Source: Cheilinus undulatus (taxonomy: Eukaryota; Chordata; Actinopteri; Labriformes; Labridae). Taken from it: a DNA stretch of 64,000 nt. Shown here in pieces: positions 14,640-27,070 of this stretch. The stretch covers positions 1,367,177 through 1,431,176 of the forward strand of contig NC_054886.1 in the NCBI RefSeq assembly GCF_018320785.1. The letters run 5' to 3'. The first letter of the stretch is position 1, and each line of letters opens with the position of its first letter. Position numbers and translations under genes: made by a program. The notes under the pieces were generated by a model that worked only from the letters and a program-made list of their open reading frames with translations, searched no databases and was not told the DNA's origin.

Positions 14640-15890
14640 ATAAGCCCACCAGTGGTTTATCCTAAAGAGGCTCCATGGAGACTACTGTGTCCGAGAGTTG
14701 ACTTATTGCTGCTTGAAATTGAAAGGACAGGGAAGAAAACTGTGGACCTACTGAGTGCATTCAGCTATCTGATAAATCAAGAATATGATGACTTTGTGCA
14801 GGTGTACATGGACAGGGCAAAAATCCAGACAGGATTCAGGGTGACAAAACCAGGAAAAGGAGTGGGCATATATAAAAGAACAGGTGATGGGTTAGGGGTG
14901 TACACAGCAGAGATGGTGGCGCTGTTGGTGGCATTAAAAAGGGTGGAAATAACATCAGAAAAGAAGATAGTTATGCTCAGATTTGGCATCAGTTCTTGAG
15001 GGTATCACATCATTTCACTCAGACATCCTGTATCAGGTTCTGCACACAGTCACAAGAATACACAACAAGGGGGGCCCAGGTCACATTCCTTTGGGTGCCA
15101 GCACACGTAGGGGTGCGAGGGAATGAAGAGGCAGACAAGTTGGCGAAGAGGGCACTGAGGGCAAAAACGGTTGAAACACAAGTATGCATAAGCAAGACAG
15201 AACTGAAAAGTGTAAATTAATCAGATTTAGCAAAGCATGTGGGACAGAGAGTACAGAGGAAGACACCTGTACCAGATTCAACAAAATTTCAGAGCTTCAA
15301 GGATTGGCAGTAAGAGTAGAAGAAAAGAGATGATGATGACAAGACTAAGGGTAGGACACTGCCTTTAACAAAATGTTGAAATTAATGGGGAAGCATGACA
15401 CTGGCTTGTGTGAGGAGTGTCAGGAAGAGGAGTCAATAGAACATGATTCTGAGGTGTAGGAGGTATAATACACAGAGGGAGGTGAGGAGGGAGCTGATGG
15501 GAGTAGGAGTGAGGAATAGCACTAAAAGGATTACTGAACATGGTGATAGGACACATCATAGGAAGCTGTTAGAATATTTAAGGAGCACAGGGCTGTTTAA
15601 CAGGATATGAGGGAAGGCAGGATATAAAAGAATGAAGAACAGCTGGTATTAGTGTAGGTTTATTGTATATTTATTTGGGTTAATCAGGTTACTATATTTA
15701 TACTGGGTAAGGATGGATATGTGTCTTCTTGGTATTATTAAATCCATAATCAGAGCCAGAACTCCATAATGAAAGGGGGCGCTAATGCAACTGTTGGTGA
15801 GGACCAGGATGAACCAATTGAGGATGAACATTGCATTTGAGGCTTTAGTCATAACTATGAGTGCCTGTGTGGTCTGTAAAACAATAAACA
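14640..15890 (+). mobile_element. LINE 3' part with RNase H domain
   Basis: Three broken plus-strand frames carry an RNase H domain of the kind found in I/Nimb-like non-LTR retrotransposons: YTAEMVALLVALKRVE near 14910, then VLEGI, then QVTFLWVPAHVGVRGNEEAD (15087-15146), which includes the catalytic HVGVRGNEEAD segment, followed by KLAKRAL. A closing LLEYLRSTGLF precedes the 3' untranslated part. Reverse transcriptase is absent, so the copy is 5'-truncated. At least two frameshifts and several stops make it dead. Confidence 0.7.
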
Positions 15891-16309
15891 CAAATCAGAC
15901 ACTGTCTGTTTCCATTGCTATCTTTTACAATACACTTTATAAGCTAGCATTAAATAGCAAGGAGAACCCAAATAACACGCCTAGCACAAAACATAGGCTG
16001 AGAATAAGGGTGTGCATGTTAGCAATATTAAGGGAACATATAGGTGCTAGAAATGCATTTACCTACTATTCTTCTAGCTAGCATGCTAACCGTTAATGCT
16101 AATCGCGGATGCTAATGCTAAGCACTAGTTCTTTACTTCTTCACATAATCATTACAGGAATTAACTAAAAGCTCTTATTATTACTTGATTCTCGTGGACA
16201 CCCTTCACCACTCAGCTCAGTAACAAGACAAACAGCCTCTAACTCTGAACCTCTCACAGCTGCATCTGCTCTGAGTAAGACAGGGATGAACACAGGAAGG
16301 GAGGGGCTG
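15891..16309. other. unassigned, with gctaatgct-rich palindromic repeats
   Basis: No gene recognised. Around 16070-16130 short palindromic phrases (tagcatgctaac, atgctaatgcta) cluster. The same phrases recur near 16535-16590. Such motifs are common in fish repeats. Confidence 0.4.
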
Positions 16310-16317
16310 TGACGTCA
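16310..16317 (+). promoter_or_regulatory. CRE palindrome in a possible promoter
   Basis: A perfect TGACGTCA site sits in a locally GC-richer stretch. About 130 bases downstream a donor-like cttggtgagcg could end a noncoding first exon. No coding exon was found further downstream, so the promoter reading is weak. Confidence 0.3.
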
Positions 16318-16589
16318 CACACACGGAGCCTTTAACTCCAACCGCCATAAAACCGAAGAAGAAGGTAGAAGAAGCTGAGTTCTGCTTCTCCAGGCTCTGT
16401 ATCTGTTGCTCCAGACCACCTGCTCATATTTCCTCTGCTTGGTGAGCGTTAACAATTCATATGAAATGTTTTCTGTACCGTGGTTTATGCTCCATGTGTA
16501 AAACTTACGTTTAATTAACAGAATCAATGTAGTTAGCATGCTAATCGCTAATTAAGCTAAGCGCTAATTAGCAGCCATGCTAGGTGGAT

Positions 16590-17402
16590 GTACATGTTGC
16601 CTTTTTTCAGTATAGCAGGCTAAGTTTCACTAAACCGTTTTATCTCATTTGGTAAAGCTTAACTCTTTGTTTTACAGAGAAATTTGTGTGTCTTCATGTA
16701 AAATACAGTGAGTTACTCTTTGTTTTCTGTACCTTGAACAGGGTAAATGTTTTTGCTTATCGAGTTGAGAAAAGCTCAGACAGCCATAGCAGCAGAAGTA
16801 AAGGGAGTCTGTGTGCTTCTTCTCTTTTCTCTGTACCTCTTCCTTCATATCATCTGCTCATGTAGTATTTTACCTCCTAGTGCACGGACCTTTTGCTGAA
16901 ACAGAGCTGTTATCATTTCTGGGTGGCCACTGAAGAAGGCAGCTGTCACTTGGACTTCATCCTGGACTCTCTTGGGTAAAACGAGCCCATTATAACATAT
17001 AACATTTATTTTTCTGGCCTGAGGGCTTTTAATCAATAAAACTGCAATATAGCCTACTGCAACTTTGAAATCACAGTAGATGCAACGTTTCTTTGACCTG
17101 AAATTGTGTTTCAAAATACCAATTTAAAAGTTTGTTTTGCAGCAGAGATGTGCTCGACACATGCAAACACTGATGTGCTCAGTTTTTTTGATTATTTGCT
17201 AAAAGTCCTGCTTCTCTTGTTTTTGTATACAGACTATAACAAGACAAATGTAAAATCATCATTCTCATAAATACAACATTTCACAAGGATGCATGATATT
17301 AAATTTTTGCTAATATTTACAAATAAACTGTAGCTGATACAGGTGACAATACTGATAGTTAAATGTAGTTCAGACCTAAAACTTTAGTCCTTTAAACACA
17401 GA
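16590..17402. other. no gene seen
   Basis: This is AT-rich sequence between the gctaatgct repeats and the hAT element at 17411. I see no transposon termini, splice-bounded exons or conserved motifs here. Confidence 0.4.
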
Positions 17403-17410
17403 ATTTAAAG

Positions 17411-18870
17411 TAGGGCTGCAACTAATGATTTTTTTTTTTATGTCGACTAATCTATCAATACATTTTCCGATTAGTCGATTGATCGCGGTTATTTGGCATA
17501 CTATTTTGATCCCCATTTTATGTAAATAGCAATTTAAATAGTAGCAGTTCACCTGCCTTGCAGGTTATAAATAACTAAAGAATGACTTACTTTAAAGTGA
17601 CTGGTTTGTCCATGAAAATAAATAAAGCAAATAGCCCATCCAAAGTCCAAAAGTACAATTAAAGCTTAATGTTAACAAATCAAACTTCCAGCCCAAGTGG
17701 CTGAACAATAGACTATAATTAGTGGTGGGACTTGATTAAAAAAATAATCTAATTAATTAGAGGCTTTGTAATTAATTAATCTTAATTAGTCGCATATCAG
17801 TATTTGACACAAGAAGCAACATTTTTCAATTTAAATGGATTTTGGTATATGACTGAATCAATGAATAGAAATGAGCTTAAACAACAAAATCATGTTGATT
17901 TTCATCACTGAGTGTTAACATAAAGTGCAATATGAATAAGGAATATTATGATTGCATTGATTGAAATCATCTTTCATCATCATAATATCCTTGGCACAGA
18001 CCAACAGTTAAACATAAAGTCCCCTTTTACCATAAATGGCTTTGAAAAAAAACACAGAAACAAAAATGATCCATCAGCTGATGAATTTTGTTTGAATCTG
18101 TCTTTCTGCATGGCAGTTCATAATTTGGGTCAGACGACGCTATCTGTAGCACCGCTTGTATCCCCTGATCTTCTACCACTGAGAGTGGTTGACAGTTCAC
18201 TGCAATCCATTTCGCCAGTGAGTGTGTTAATTTGTCAGTTGGGACTTACTCATTTTGGCTCTGAACCCAGTCATCTTGTTGAGTGTGGACTGGCAACACT
18301 GCCTGCTCGAACTAGGAACGTTGTCTGTGCTAGCTGCAGCATGTTTGGCAATGAGGTGGTAGCAGAGGCTAGAAGAGCTCCGGTGATAGGCAAATTCTTG
18401 GTCCTAAATTTTCCGCCCACCAAACCCAGCAACAACTTCTCATCGGATTCCATGTTGTTTCTCATGTTGTGTCCTGTAAGTCAGTTTTACGGGTGTACCG
18501 GGAACTCATGCAATGAGAAACGTTCCGCACTGTTTAGAGTGCAAAAATAAATTGCGGTTAAATGTGTTATTTTTTTGTTGCGTTATTTTTTCTGTAATTA
18601 ATTAATCTTAATCAATGCGATAAAGTCCCAGCCCTAATTATAATTTCTTTAAATTTCAGTGCAGCAACGTAAGCATGTCAACATGTTCTGGTGTGAAGCT
18701 GGCTCTCTTCTTTGAGTAGTGAACTGCAAGTACAGATGAGTTTTTACCAGCCGGTATTTGATTTTACCAATATCAAAAAAATAAAACGATGCATCGACAC
18801 TTGAATTTCTGTGTCGACTAATTTTTATAGACGACATAAACGATTATGGCGACTAATCGTTGCAGCCCTA
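17411..18870. mobile_element. hAT non-autonomous element (gggctgcaacta type)
   Basis: Inverted termini tagggctgcaactaatgat and atcgttgcagcccta are flanked by a perfect 8-bp target duplication, atttaaag, at 17403-17410 and 18871-18878. Most of the interior is a second hAT element at 17720-18636. No transposase is open. Confidence 0.9.
17720..18636. mobile_element. hAT element nested inside the previous one
   Basis: Termini tagtggtgggactt and aagtcccagccctaat-side are inverted repeats, flanked by an 8-bp target duplication with one mismatch (actataat at 17712-17719, attataat at 18637-18644). The subterminal attaattaatcttaat motifs on both sides are typical of this group. A 200-codon open frame at 17948-18550 shows no recognisable domain. 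Confidence 0.85.
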
Positions 18871-18878
18871 ATTTAAAG

Positions 18879-20629
18879 TTTGAAGATAAACATACTAACA
18901 GATATCGGTCCTGAAAAACACTTAAAAGAGTAAGGAATGAGAATAAATCAAGAAAAAAACCTTAGCTGACGGCAGTCTGTTGGTCCAGCCTAAAACTACT
19001 CGACACATTAGATATTATATTTTCCAGCCTTGTTTAATCAACCAAATATTGCATTTGTTATAATATAGAATATTTTATTGCTTGTTTGTTGAGAAAAACG
19101 TAACATGAGGAACTTAAAGATTGAGGGCATATTAAATCACAATCACAATACTGTGGGGAAAAAATGCAGTCAGATTATTTTTTCCAAAATAATTTTTTTT
19201 TTCTCAAAGACAATAGAGTGTACGCACTGACGTCTCTTCCAGTATGTGACATGTTGGCAAAACTGAAACACTGCTGTATGCTCAGTGGGAAATGGATAAA
19301 AACAGATTAATATCTGCTTAAATTATGGATATCTGGACTTGAGACAGATCCAGACCATTTCCTAAAGACACTTTTTGAATTAGAGGGCAGTGAAGACTGT
19401 GGGGGATAAAACCAAACATTCACAGCATACATTTACCAGACATGGAAAGTTACAAAATACTTATTACTAAATCTAGATACTTTCTTACTAACAAAATACT
19501 ACTTATGCTCCTGTAACTAAGTAGCTTTTTGTGTACTAGTCAAGGACTTTAATGAAGGGCCCAAACTGGATATTGATTCTGTACTGACTGAAATTTGAAC
19601 CATCAACCTCCCATACCAACGTCAGTGGTGGGATTTTTTTAGAAGTCATTTTAATTTTCCTTCTGTATAACTTTGGATATCACTGCATTTTCAGCGCTAT
19701 TTTGGAAGGTAAACACAAACCGTCAAAGTCACACCCCTTAACATCTGCCTCACTTAATTCAACACCAGTTAATCTGTGACACCGGCCGACACACAGACCC
19801 AAGATATCGCCACACAACCTCATCGATGTCTGTGTTGGTCATCGCACGCATAGTACCAACACTCTCCATTATGTCCTCTACCGTCCTCAAAACATATTCT
19901 CAATCATATTCATCTTGTTCTGTAACTTGAGCAAGTTTTAAAAGTTCTCTTGTCAAATTTGCCACCGCCATGTTTCTCCTGTGCCTGCGCACAACGACAT
20001 TTTTCTGTGCATTTTTCCTTTGCTTTTATTTTATATATTTGTCTTTATATTTCTACTTTTATTCCCCTTTTCTTTTATTGATTCATTTTTTGATTAATAT
20101 TGCTTTATATAGCAATATTATTTTTTATTTTATTTTTTCATCTATATATTTCCAGTTTTATTTGCTTATTCTTTTATAGATTTATTTTTGTAATTTGGCA
20201 CTCTCTACTCCATATGAAGACACATTTTTTTATATCTAAATTGCATCTGTTGAGTCAAAATCATTGGTCAAAAGAGAATGTCCAAGCTGGACAGGTGTTT
20301 GGCATATTATAGTTGTAGATACATGACCAAATGACTGTAAGGGAAAATTACAATGACAGAATGAATCCACATTATATTAAAATGTATTTTTTCATTCCAC
20401 CTCTTATAAATGTGTGCCTTTAATTAAACTAGCTAGTTTGGAGATTCATATTCTTGTGTTTGTTTGCCCTGCAATTAAAGATCAGATTCTTTTTTTTTAA
20501 CCCCAAACTCTCCAGTATAAAAGTGACTTTTGATTACTCAGTACTGAAAGTAGATTTGAAATCAATTACATTAACTTCAGTAGTTTTTTAGACCATTGGA
20601 TTTACTAAGTAACTGTGCTGGTACTTTTA
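18879..20629. other. no gene seen; AT-rich
   Basis: Nothing codes here with confidence. The pyrimidine-rich stretch at 19970-20190 produces a hydrophobic Phe/Leu/Tyr open frame that is only a composition effect. Fragments like aaaatactt-actaa near 19440-19540 and acttttactttttcactt near 20625 resemble worn transposon ends. Confidence 0.4.
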
Positions 20630-20800
20630 CTTTTTCACTTGAGCACTATAGTATTGTACTCTGTCCATCTACGATGTTTACATAAAAGGAGATTAAAACG
20701 TAAATAATTGTGTTTTTTGTCATCCTTTTCTTGTTTTGTGTATAACTGAACACTTGAGGGCGCCATTATCCCACATTTACAAAGGTTTCCCCACTCAAGG
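20630..20800. repeat. dispersed repeat with gagggcgccatta motif, second copy
   Basis: This is the partner of 14095-14290, in the same orientation, covering the attgtactctgtccatcta and cttgagggcgccattatc phrases. Confidence 0.55.
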
Positions 20801-21061
20801 GGGATCATATGAGAGGAATAGACCTGACTGAGCAAGAGGACAAACCCAGACATTTTTTTATTTTACTGTAAGGATAAAGAGAAAAAACAATTTTCATTTT
20901 ATAAGTGCATTTTCTTTGCCCTTTTTCTGAATGAATGAATTAAAGACCTATGCACTGGATGCACTAAGCTCTATGATGTATTTCTTGTTTTATATAATAC
21001 CACCTATCTACTCCGCTAGCTTCTTAGAGAGCCTGTGACATCGGTTTTCGATCGTCTGAAA

Positions 21062-23379
21062 ATGAGTGCGAGAAAGAAAGTTTTCAAGACTGCACATTTC
21101 CAAAGACAGGAGAGTAAATACTCCGTACACTGCTATGTACCACTTTGTTCAGTGTCTTCTAAATGTAATGGTGAGCTCAACTTTCAAAACTTTCCGTCTG
21201 ATCCTGGCCTGAGGAGGCGATGGCTAGTAAACATTCGCCAGGATAAATTCACGATCACCTCTCACACAAAGGTTTGTAGCCGACACTTTGTGTTTGATAA
21301 TCTTATTGAGCCAACCACTCCAGATGGTAGAAGAAGGCTTGTAAAAGGTGCTGTACCGACACTGTTTGAGTGGAACGGATATAACATCAAAACACCGCGC
21401 AGCAGTGTGTGGGAGAGAGCTGAGTGGCCAAGTGAAACAGCGACGAGCATGAGCATAACATCGATTTCTCGATGGACCATGATTACTGCCCAAAACCCGA
21501 GCCAGCTGCACTTGACATGTCTGCATCTGGTGTGGAGGACATGGTTAAAAAAATCGAGGAGCTCAAGAAGTAGATACAGGAGCTGTGTATCCAGAGAGAG
21601 TTTGGGTTACAGCGGTTTGCTAGCTCTGATGCTGACATCTGTTTCTACACCAGGTAAGGCTATTTTCAATCACACCGACACATTATTGGTTACATTTATG
21701 GCAATTATGAAACAAAATGACGTGTAGCCAGTCTATTTTTATCTTAATTTGGTCAGTTTATGAAATGATAATTCGTCTTTGCTGTTTATTATTGTTTATT
21801 ATCATTGAATCATGGTTACGATTTTAACACAGAATTTTATTTTATTCTATTAAAAATAGATGACATGTCTGTCTCCTTTGTCATCAGATTTTCTAGCTAC
21901 GATCACCTGATGGCGTTTTGGTTACTGATTGAGCCTTCAGTGTACAAAATGGTCCGGGTTTCATGAGCAAAAACAGCTGCCAGGAGAAACGAAGAGTTGG
22001 AGACACCTTTACGCCCATCCACGGTAGGCCATGCACTGATTGCGTTGTCGGCAGTCATAGTGTTAGGGGTTGATATAACATTTATTAGACTTAAATGTTC
22101 TATCAACCCCTAACACTATGGGGTTGATAGAACATTTGAGTAGACTTAAATAATATAATGGCAACGGTGACCCCTTTTGGATAAATCAGTGCACTACACA
22201 AACACTGTTTTCCCCATAGCATGTGATAAACATGTGCACATCATTTAAAGCAGTCCTAGTCAACCAGTCTAGTCATTGGCAGTATAGTACTTGTCTTTTT
22301 AGCCAATTCAGGTGTTTTTCTAGTCTTTGTTAAAACATTTTAACCCAGACTCTAAGGCAAAGAACATTTAACTGTGTTACACTGAACAAAATTATGTTAC
22401 TTAAATCCATTATTGTGACGATGACACAAGCTTCTTATAGTTTTAAAGGATTCAAAGCTGCCTTTTTAGTTGCAAAAACAATGTTAAAAATTCAGAAAGA
22501 CATTTCACACATGACATTTGAATCTGTAGCTATGCAATTCAGTCTTAGTAAATATTGGACTCCTTGGCATTCTCATCAGGTGATTCTTAAAAATAAATGA
22601 TTGAATATGTCTGGCTTGGAGTAACTTTTTTCTTATTTGCTTCCATTTTCAGAGAAATATGCTCCAGCCCATTGATGAGTTTTTTCTCTTCCTGACCTTC
22701 CTGTCAGCTGGTTTGAAAGAGAGAGACCTTGCACATCGGTTCAACGTCCATATAATCAACAGTGAGCCGCATTATTGCAACATGGACAAGCTTTCTTGCC
22801 ACTGCACTGGGGTCTGTATGTATTTGGCTTACACAGGAAGAGGTGCAAGGTTACCTCCCTGAGGATTTCCAGAATTTCCAGACACCCAGGTGATCCTGGA
22901 TTGTACAGAGCTGAGGTGCCAAATGCGACCCTCACCCCTCCTACAAAGTGAGATGTACTCTACATACAAATCCCACTGCACTATGAAAGCCTTGGTTGGC
23001 ATCACTCCACATGGTCCAGTCACATTTATTTCTGAACTGCATGCTGGTTCAATTAGTGACAGACCTTTAAACAATCAGGAATAGCTGAATTGTTGACAGA
23101 AGACATGGCTGTGATGGTGACTGCTGCAAATGCAAAGTGTACTGTCCTCCTTTTCTGTCAAAACAGAAGCAGATGCCAGCATACCAGGTGAGGGAGACCC
23201 AGGCAGTTGCCAAACTCTGTGTGCATGTGGAGTGTGTAATCAGGATGATAAAGCAAAACAGATTTTTTGACAGTTTCATCCAGCTGTCTCATGCCTACAA
23301 CATCAGTGAACTCTTTACAGTTGCATGTCTGCTGTCAAATTACCAGAACAAAGCCCTGGTAAAGAAATGGGTCAAATGA
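21062..23379 (+). pseudogene. THAP-domain DDE transposase (ISL2EU/Harbinger-related), broken
   Basis: From the ATG at 21062 the first about 105 codons form a THAP zinc-finger domain: CYVPLC, the KVCSRHF Cys-x2-His pair and the terminal AVPTLF box. The frame then shifts, and a coiled segment (VEDMVKKIEELKK, with a stop) leads to a donor at about 21654. A second exon from about 21888 (HLMAFWLLIEPSVYKMVRV) also contains a stop. The catalytic region follows: MLQPIDEFFLFLTFLSAGLK and KERDLAHRFNV at 22659, VILDCTELRCQ (first catalytic Asp) near 22890, KSHCTMKAL, ISELHAGSISD, and a C-terminal LFTVACLLSNYQN near 23310. Frameshifts separate these blocks. The order THAP, helix-turn-helix, DDE_Tnp_4 matches transposases whose elements also encode a YqaJ nuclease, and one lies convergently at 24997-27000. 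Transposition competence is lost. Confidence 0.8.
22057..22119. repeat. short palindrome inside the THAP/DDE gene
   Basis: Arms of about 28 bases (22057-22084 and 22092-22119) pair over most of their length around a 7-base centre, reading atagtgttaggggttgat and its complement. A third piece, ggggttgatagaacatttgag, follows directly from 22120. It interrupts the region between two transposase blocks. Confidence 0.75.
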
Positions 23380-24431
23380 GACTGGATGGAAATTGGTGAA
23401 ACTAGCATCTGCTTTGTCATCCTGAGTTTAAGAGATTCTGGTCACATTAGCTTGCAATGTGAACACAGCTGAACATACTCTCATCTGAATCCAGAAAGCT
23501 TTTAGAGTTTTTTGAGCCTGTAGAGCAACACAAAAACTAAAATGCTGTAGTTTTATATATAGTTTTTAAATACTAAATGTTCAATGAATTTATATATATA
23601 TATGATTTACAAGGACATAACGATTGTGCTCTTAGTTTTAAGCTCACTCAGAGCAATATGAATGTGCTTGTCAAATCATTTATTGAAGTATTCTTATCTG
23701 ATTAATATTCTCTTATTCCAAACCAGCTCTGTAAAAAATAAATTGAGAACACTGTTATATTCAAATGATTTAATAAGACTGTCATTTCTTGAAGATTGAA
23801 GGTTTTGACTGTTAATTCACAGTGGTAAACAACAATGACATTACATTAAAAATCACAGCTCAAGATACAACCACAGAACTTGCAAATTTAACATGTCTCA
23901 AGTTTATAAAACAAAGTGCTACAATAATCTCTTAACACACATCTATATTTTGAATATAAGGTTGCTAAAATGTTAAATACTTTGATACCCTGTGTTTCAA
24001 AGTGATACTTTTAACTGATCACTAGCTTCAAAAGTAGCAAAACTTAAAAACATCTTATTCATAAAGGAATGAGGGAGAGGAATGAGCCCATCAAAATCGG
24101 TAAGTTTTCAAAACAGGTATCAATTTTAACACAATTTTTCCATGCATCATATTAAAGTTTAATATTCTGTTATGACTAACCCAGCTGTTGGTAGTTCCCA
24201 CATGCTTCAAAGATAGTGTAACATATCTGGCTTTTAAATCTGAAAAAAACAAACAAACTACATCATGCATCATTTACAACAAAGTCATAAAAAAGTCTGA
24301 ACAACTGCTGTACAGATATAATCTCCTGTATCTTCTCTTTAATGTTTTTTTTTTCACATGTAGATCACTTCATCACTATAATAACCCAGCCAAAACATCC
24401 TTGTAGCACATGAAGGTGAGTAAGCAACATA
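23380..24431. other. spacer between the two convergent transposon genes
   Basis: This is AT-rich with no recognised coding blocks. It lies between the transposase C-terminus and the MITE at 24432, and probably represents the interior noncoding part of the two-gene transposon. Confidence 0.4.
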
Positions 24432-24972
24432 CAGTGCTTAACAAATGTATTAGACCACCTGTCATATTTGTCTCAAAGACCATCCAGCATCATGAAGTGC
24501 TTTAATGCGGACTCTTTCATTTTCAGTCAGCTCTCCACGTTTTACCATTTTGAACAGGAATGAGGGATTTCAAACTGAATTCACCCAAATTTAAGCCGGC
24601 TCACTGGGCTTCTCTGAGAAGTCAGAAATGAATCAAGCATAACATTCAACCACTAAAACTCATTTTTCTCCTCAGGAATGCAAGTAAATAACTGTTATTT
24701 GACATATTAATCAAGAAATATTAATTTTCTTTACTATTTTTTCAGTTTTTGTAAATCAGTAAATTTGAAAATTCATGGATAACAATAATAATTATATTTT
24801 AGCATTAAAAATATAATTTAGGTTAAAGAGCTTCTACGTATTGGTGTATTAACCATTGCAGAAACATAAAAAATGATTTTGGTAATTACCAGTGCTGTTA
24901 ATTTAGGGCAGCTGTGGCATAAACCTTACTTTGGTTAGGGTTAGGGTGGTCTAATAAATTTGTTAAGCACTG
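24432..24972 (-). mobile_element. Tc1/mariner-type MITE (cttaacaaatt terminus), copy 1
   Basis: Inverted termini cagtgcttaacaaatgtattagaccacc and its complement are flanked by TA dinucleotides (24430-24431, 24973-24974). The interior retains a worn Tc1 transposase fragment (reverse of an attaaagcacttcatgatgctggatg phrase). A second copy in opposite orientation lies at 56370-56868. Confidence 0.85.
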
Positions 24973-24996
24973 TATTTACTGTTCAGTGCTCATTTT

Positions 24997-27000
24997 TCAG
25001 AGACAGGTATCGTGGCATGTATGTGTAGAAAAAGAAATAGCTTTTTCTCGGATTTCTCTCTGCACCTCAGGATACATGCTTATTCGTTGCACAAAGTAAT
25101 CCTCCTGCACCCACATGACAAAGTCACACCACTGCATTCCAGTGATGAGAAGCTGTCCTTGCACCTGCCAGTAGTAAGCATGGCTCTTCTTTTGTGTAGG
25201 AGAGCCATAATTCATCTGCACGTACTTGCAGTTAACAAAATATTTCACATTTGGGCATTTGAAGTCTACAAGGCCAAATCTGGGATATTCAGTGGGGTCA
25301 AAAACAATGACGTCAGGAGAGGCAGCTAGCCAGGGTGTAGTGGGGTGAATGGTCAGACCACACGGGGAGTAGTTGACATTCTGCAGCCTGCTGTATTCAG
25401 CTGCCACTGCAGGCTCCATTTCTGCTCCTCTCCTCATGTCTGCTGTCTGCCATGTGCCCTTGATTATACACTCTGCAAGCGAATTTGCAGAGCTCTGGCC
25501 TCTGACGTGGCACACCTCTCGAAACCGAGAGGCAGTCACCCTGGGTCTGTGGAGCTCATGCCACGCAGCACAGGAGCTTTGCTCACGTGTAGCCTCCTCA
25601 ATCTTGTGAGCCATCTCCATTGACAGAGGACAAGCTCTTGAGATGTAGAAGCTCCTTTTCAGAACACACAAAGACACAGGAAGATGGCAAAATATCATAC
25701 TCCTCCAGAGGCAATTGTGGTGTTGGTGGAGTGTCATGGTGTCTGATGATGTACCGTGCAGGCTTTTGGTATGAAAGAACACTGCCTTTCTGCACCAGAC
25801 CAACGGCACTTTCCACAAGTGGCTTGTCAGTTGTCATGTTCATCAAGTGGCCTTTCCTCGATGTTAAAATTTGCATATGCCTCATTTATTTTTAATATGC
25901 AGGGATCTGGAAGTGGGCCCACCATGCCTCAGTAGAATCCACTCCTTCAGAAAAAAAAAATTGTTGGGGCAACACAGAACATTAATAAGGGGTAAAAAGG
26001 TCATATGCACAACAGTTACAAAAGCTAGACATTGACATCATTATTTATAGCTCATTTACCTTACTCTGGACAGTTCGATTCTGCTTCGGTTTGGTGAAGA
26101 TCATGGAGTTGATAGGTCCTGGTTTCACACCCTTAAACAGACAAAACACTTTGCTGTGGGTGGAGTCAATTAAAACTGAAAAACAGAGACACTTAAGCTT
26201 ATTTAAATTTAAATTACCATTGTCGTGGTTTGTGCCACTGCTGTTCAGATTCTGTGCAGCTATGTACAGGTGGGACAACAGGCATGTCCAGCTGTGAATA
26301 ATGTGCAGTTTGGAACAGCAGTGCCACTGTGTGACTACACAGAACAGTTCCAGCAACACAGGAGCACTGACTGTGCATCAACTCCACTGGGGCTGAATCA
26401 CAGAGCTTGATCTAAGAAGAAAGAAGAAATAAGATTATAAAAACATCCTCTAACACAAAGAAAAGAACCGGTGAATTAATATAAAGAGAACAGTGTGTTA
26501 CTAAACAATACCTCAAGAAGAACCCTACCTCCCTGAATGCTTAGTAACACAATATCTCCCCACAAACACAAATTGGCATAAACGTCCTTGATAACTTACA
26601 TGACTTGATGTCAATGTGCAGTGTTGACCTGGAATAGTTTTGTTTCTGATCACTCCAAACTTTCCCCCATCATTTTATCTGATCACCATTGTTTAAATGA
26701 AATTACTTCCTATCAAATTTTGTGTGTTAAGCAGGGGAAAATATAAGCATTCAGGTGGATAGGTCTCTAGGAATAAAATTAGCTTATGTTAACTGAACCA
26801 AATCCCACAGAACAGGGATGAACTTGTCAAAAAACGAATGTTTTCTTACCTTTGTAGTTGTAAATTTATGACGCGGCATATAGTTTAAACCCTTTATCGA
26901 GTTTACTGCTGGGGGTTTCGATTTTTTTGCAAATCCGATGAACATCCGGAATGTTCATCTTGGGGAGCTCTTGCAGACAGTGGGTGTAGAACGTTGCCAT
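24997..27000 (-). pseudogene. YqaJ-type nuclease / SWIM-finger gene of the two-gene transposon, broken
   Basis: Read on the minus strand. A first exon at 26850-27000 begins MATFYTHCLQELPKMNI, continues ETPSSKLDKGFKLYAAS, then hits TAA six codons before a good donor. A middle exon near 26230-26345 encodes a SWIM-like finger (CSHTVALLFQTAHYS) and QQWHKPR just before a donor. A short exon near 26060-26130 gives GVKPGPINSMIFTKPKQ. The last large block, 24997-25885, is a YqaJ-like recombinase nuclease. It has RVTASRFREVCHVRG, TADMRRGAEMEPAVAAEY, SPDVIVFDP, GLVDFKCP (usual Glu-x-Lys replaced by Asp-Phe-Lys) and YYWQVQGQLLITG. Near 25620-25640 the reading frame changes. Nucleases of this type accompany the transposase in ISL2EU-like elements, and here the two genes converge. 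Two or more lesions make this copy inactive. The domain call is strong; exon limits are approximate. Confidence 0.8.
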
Positions 27001-27070
27001 TGTTGAACCGGAAACCCAGAAGCCGTAACACTAATATCCGGAAGTAATGAGTGCAAGTAGCACACTGACC

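Noticed and set aside
17948..18550. 200-codon open frame inside the nested hAT element
   Set aside because: No domain or transposase motif; the opposite strand is also partly open, and the element is short and non-autonomous.
19970..20312. Two overlapping open frames rich in Phe, Leu and Tyr that look like membrane proteins
   Set aside because: The DNA is a T-rich low-complexity stretch, and the frames follow from composition; no splice sites or start context support them.
25012..25895. Several plus-strand open frames of 78-105 codons
   Set aside because: They are shadows of the minus-strand YqaJ-nuclease coding region.
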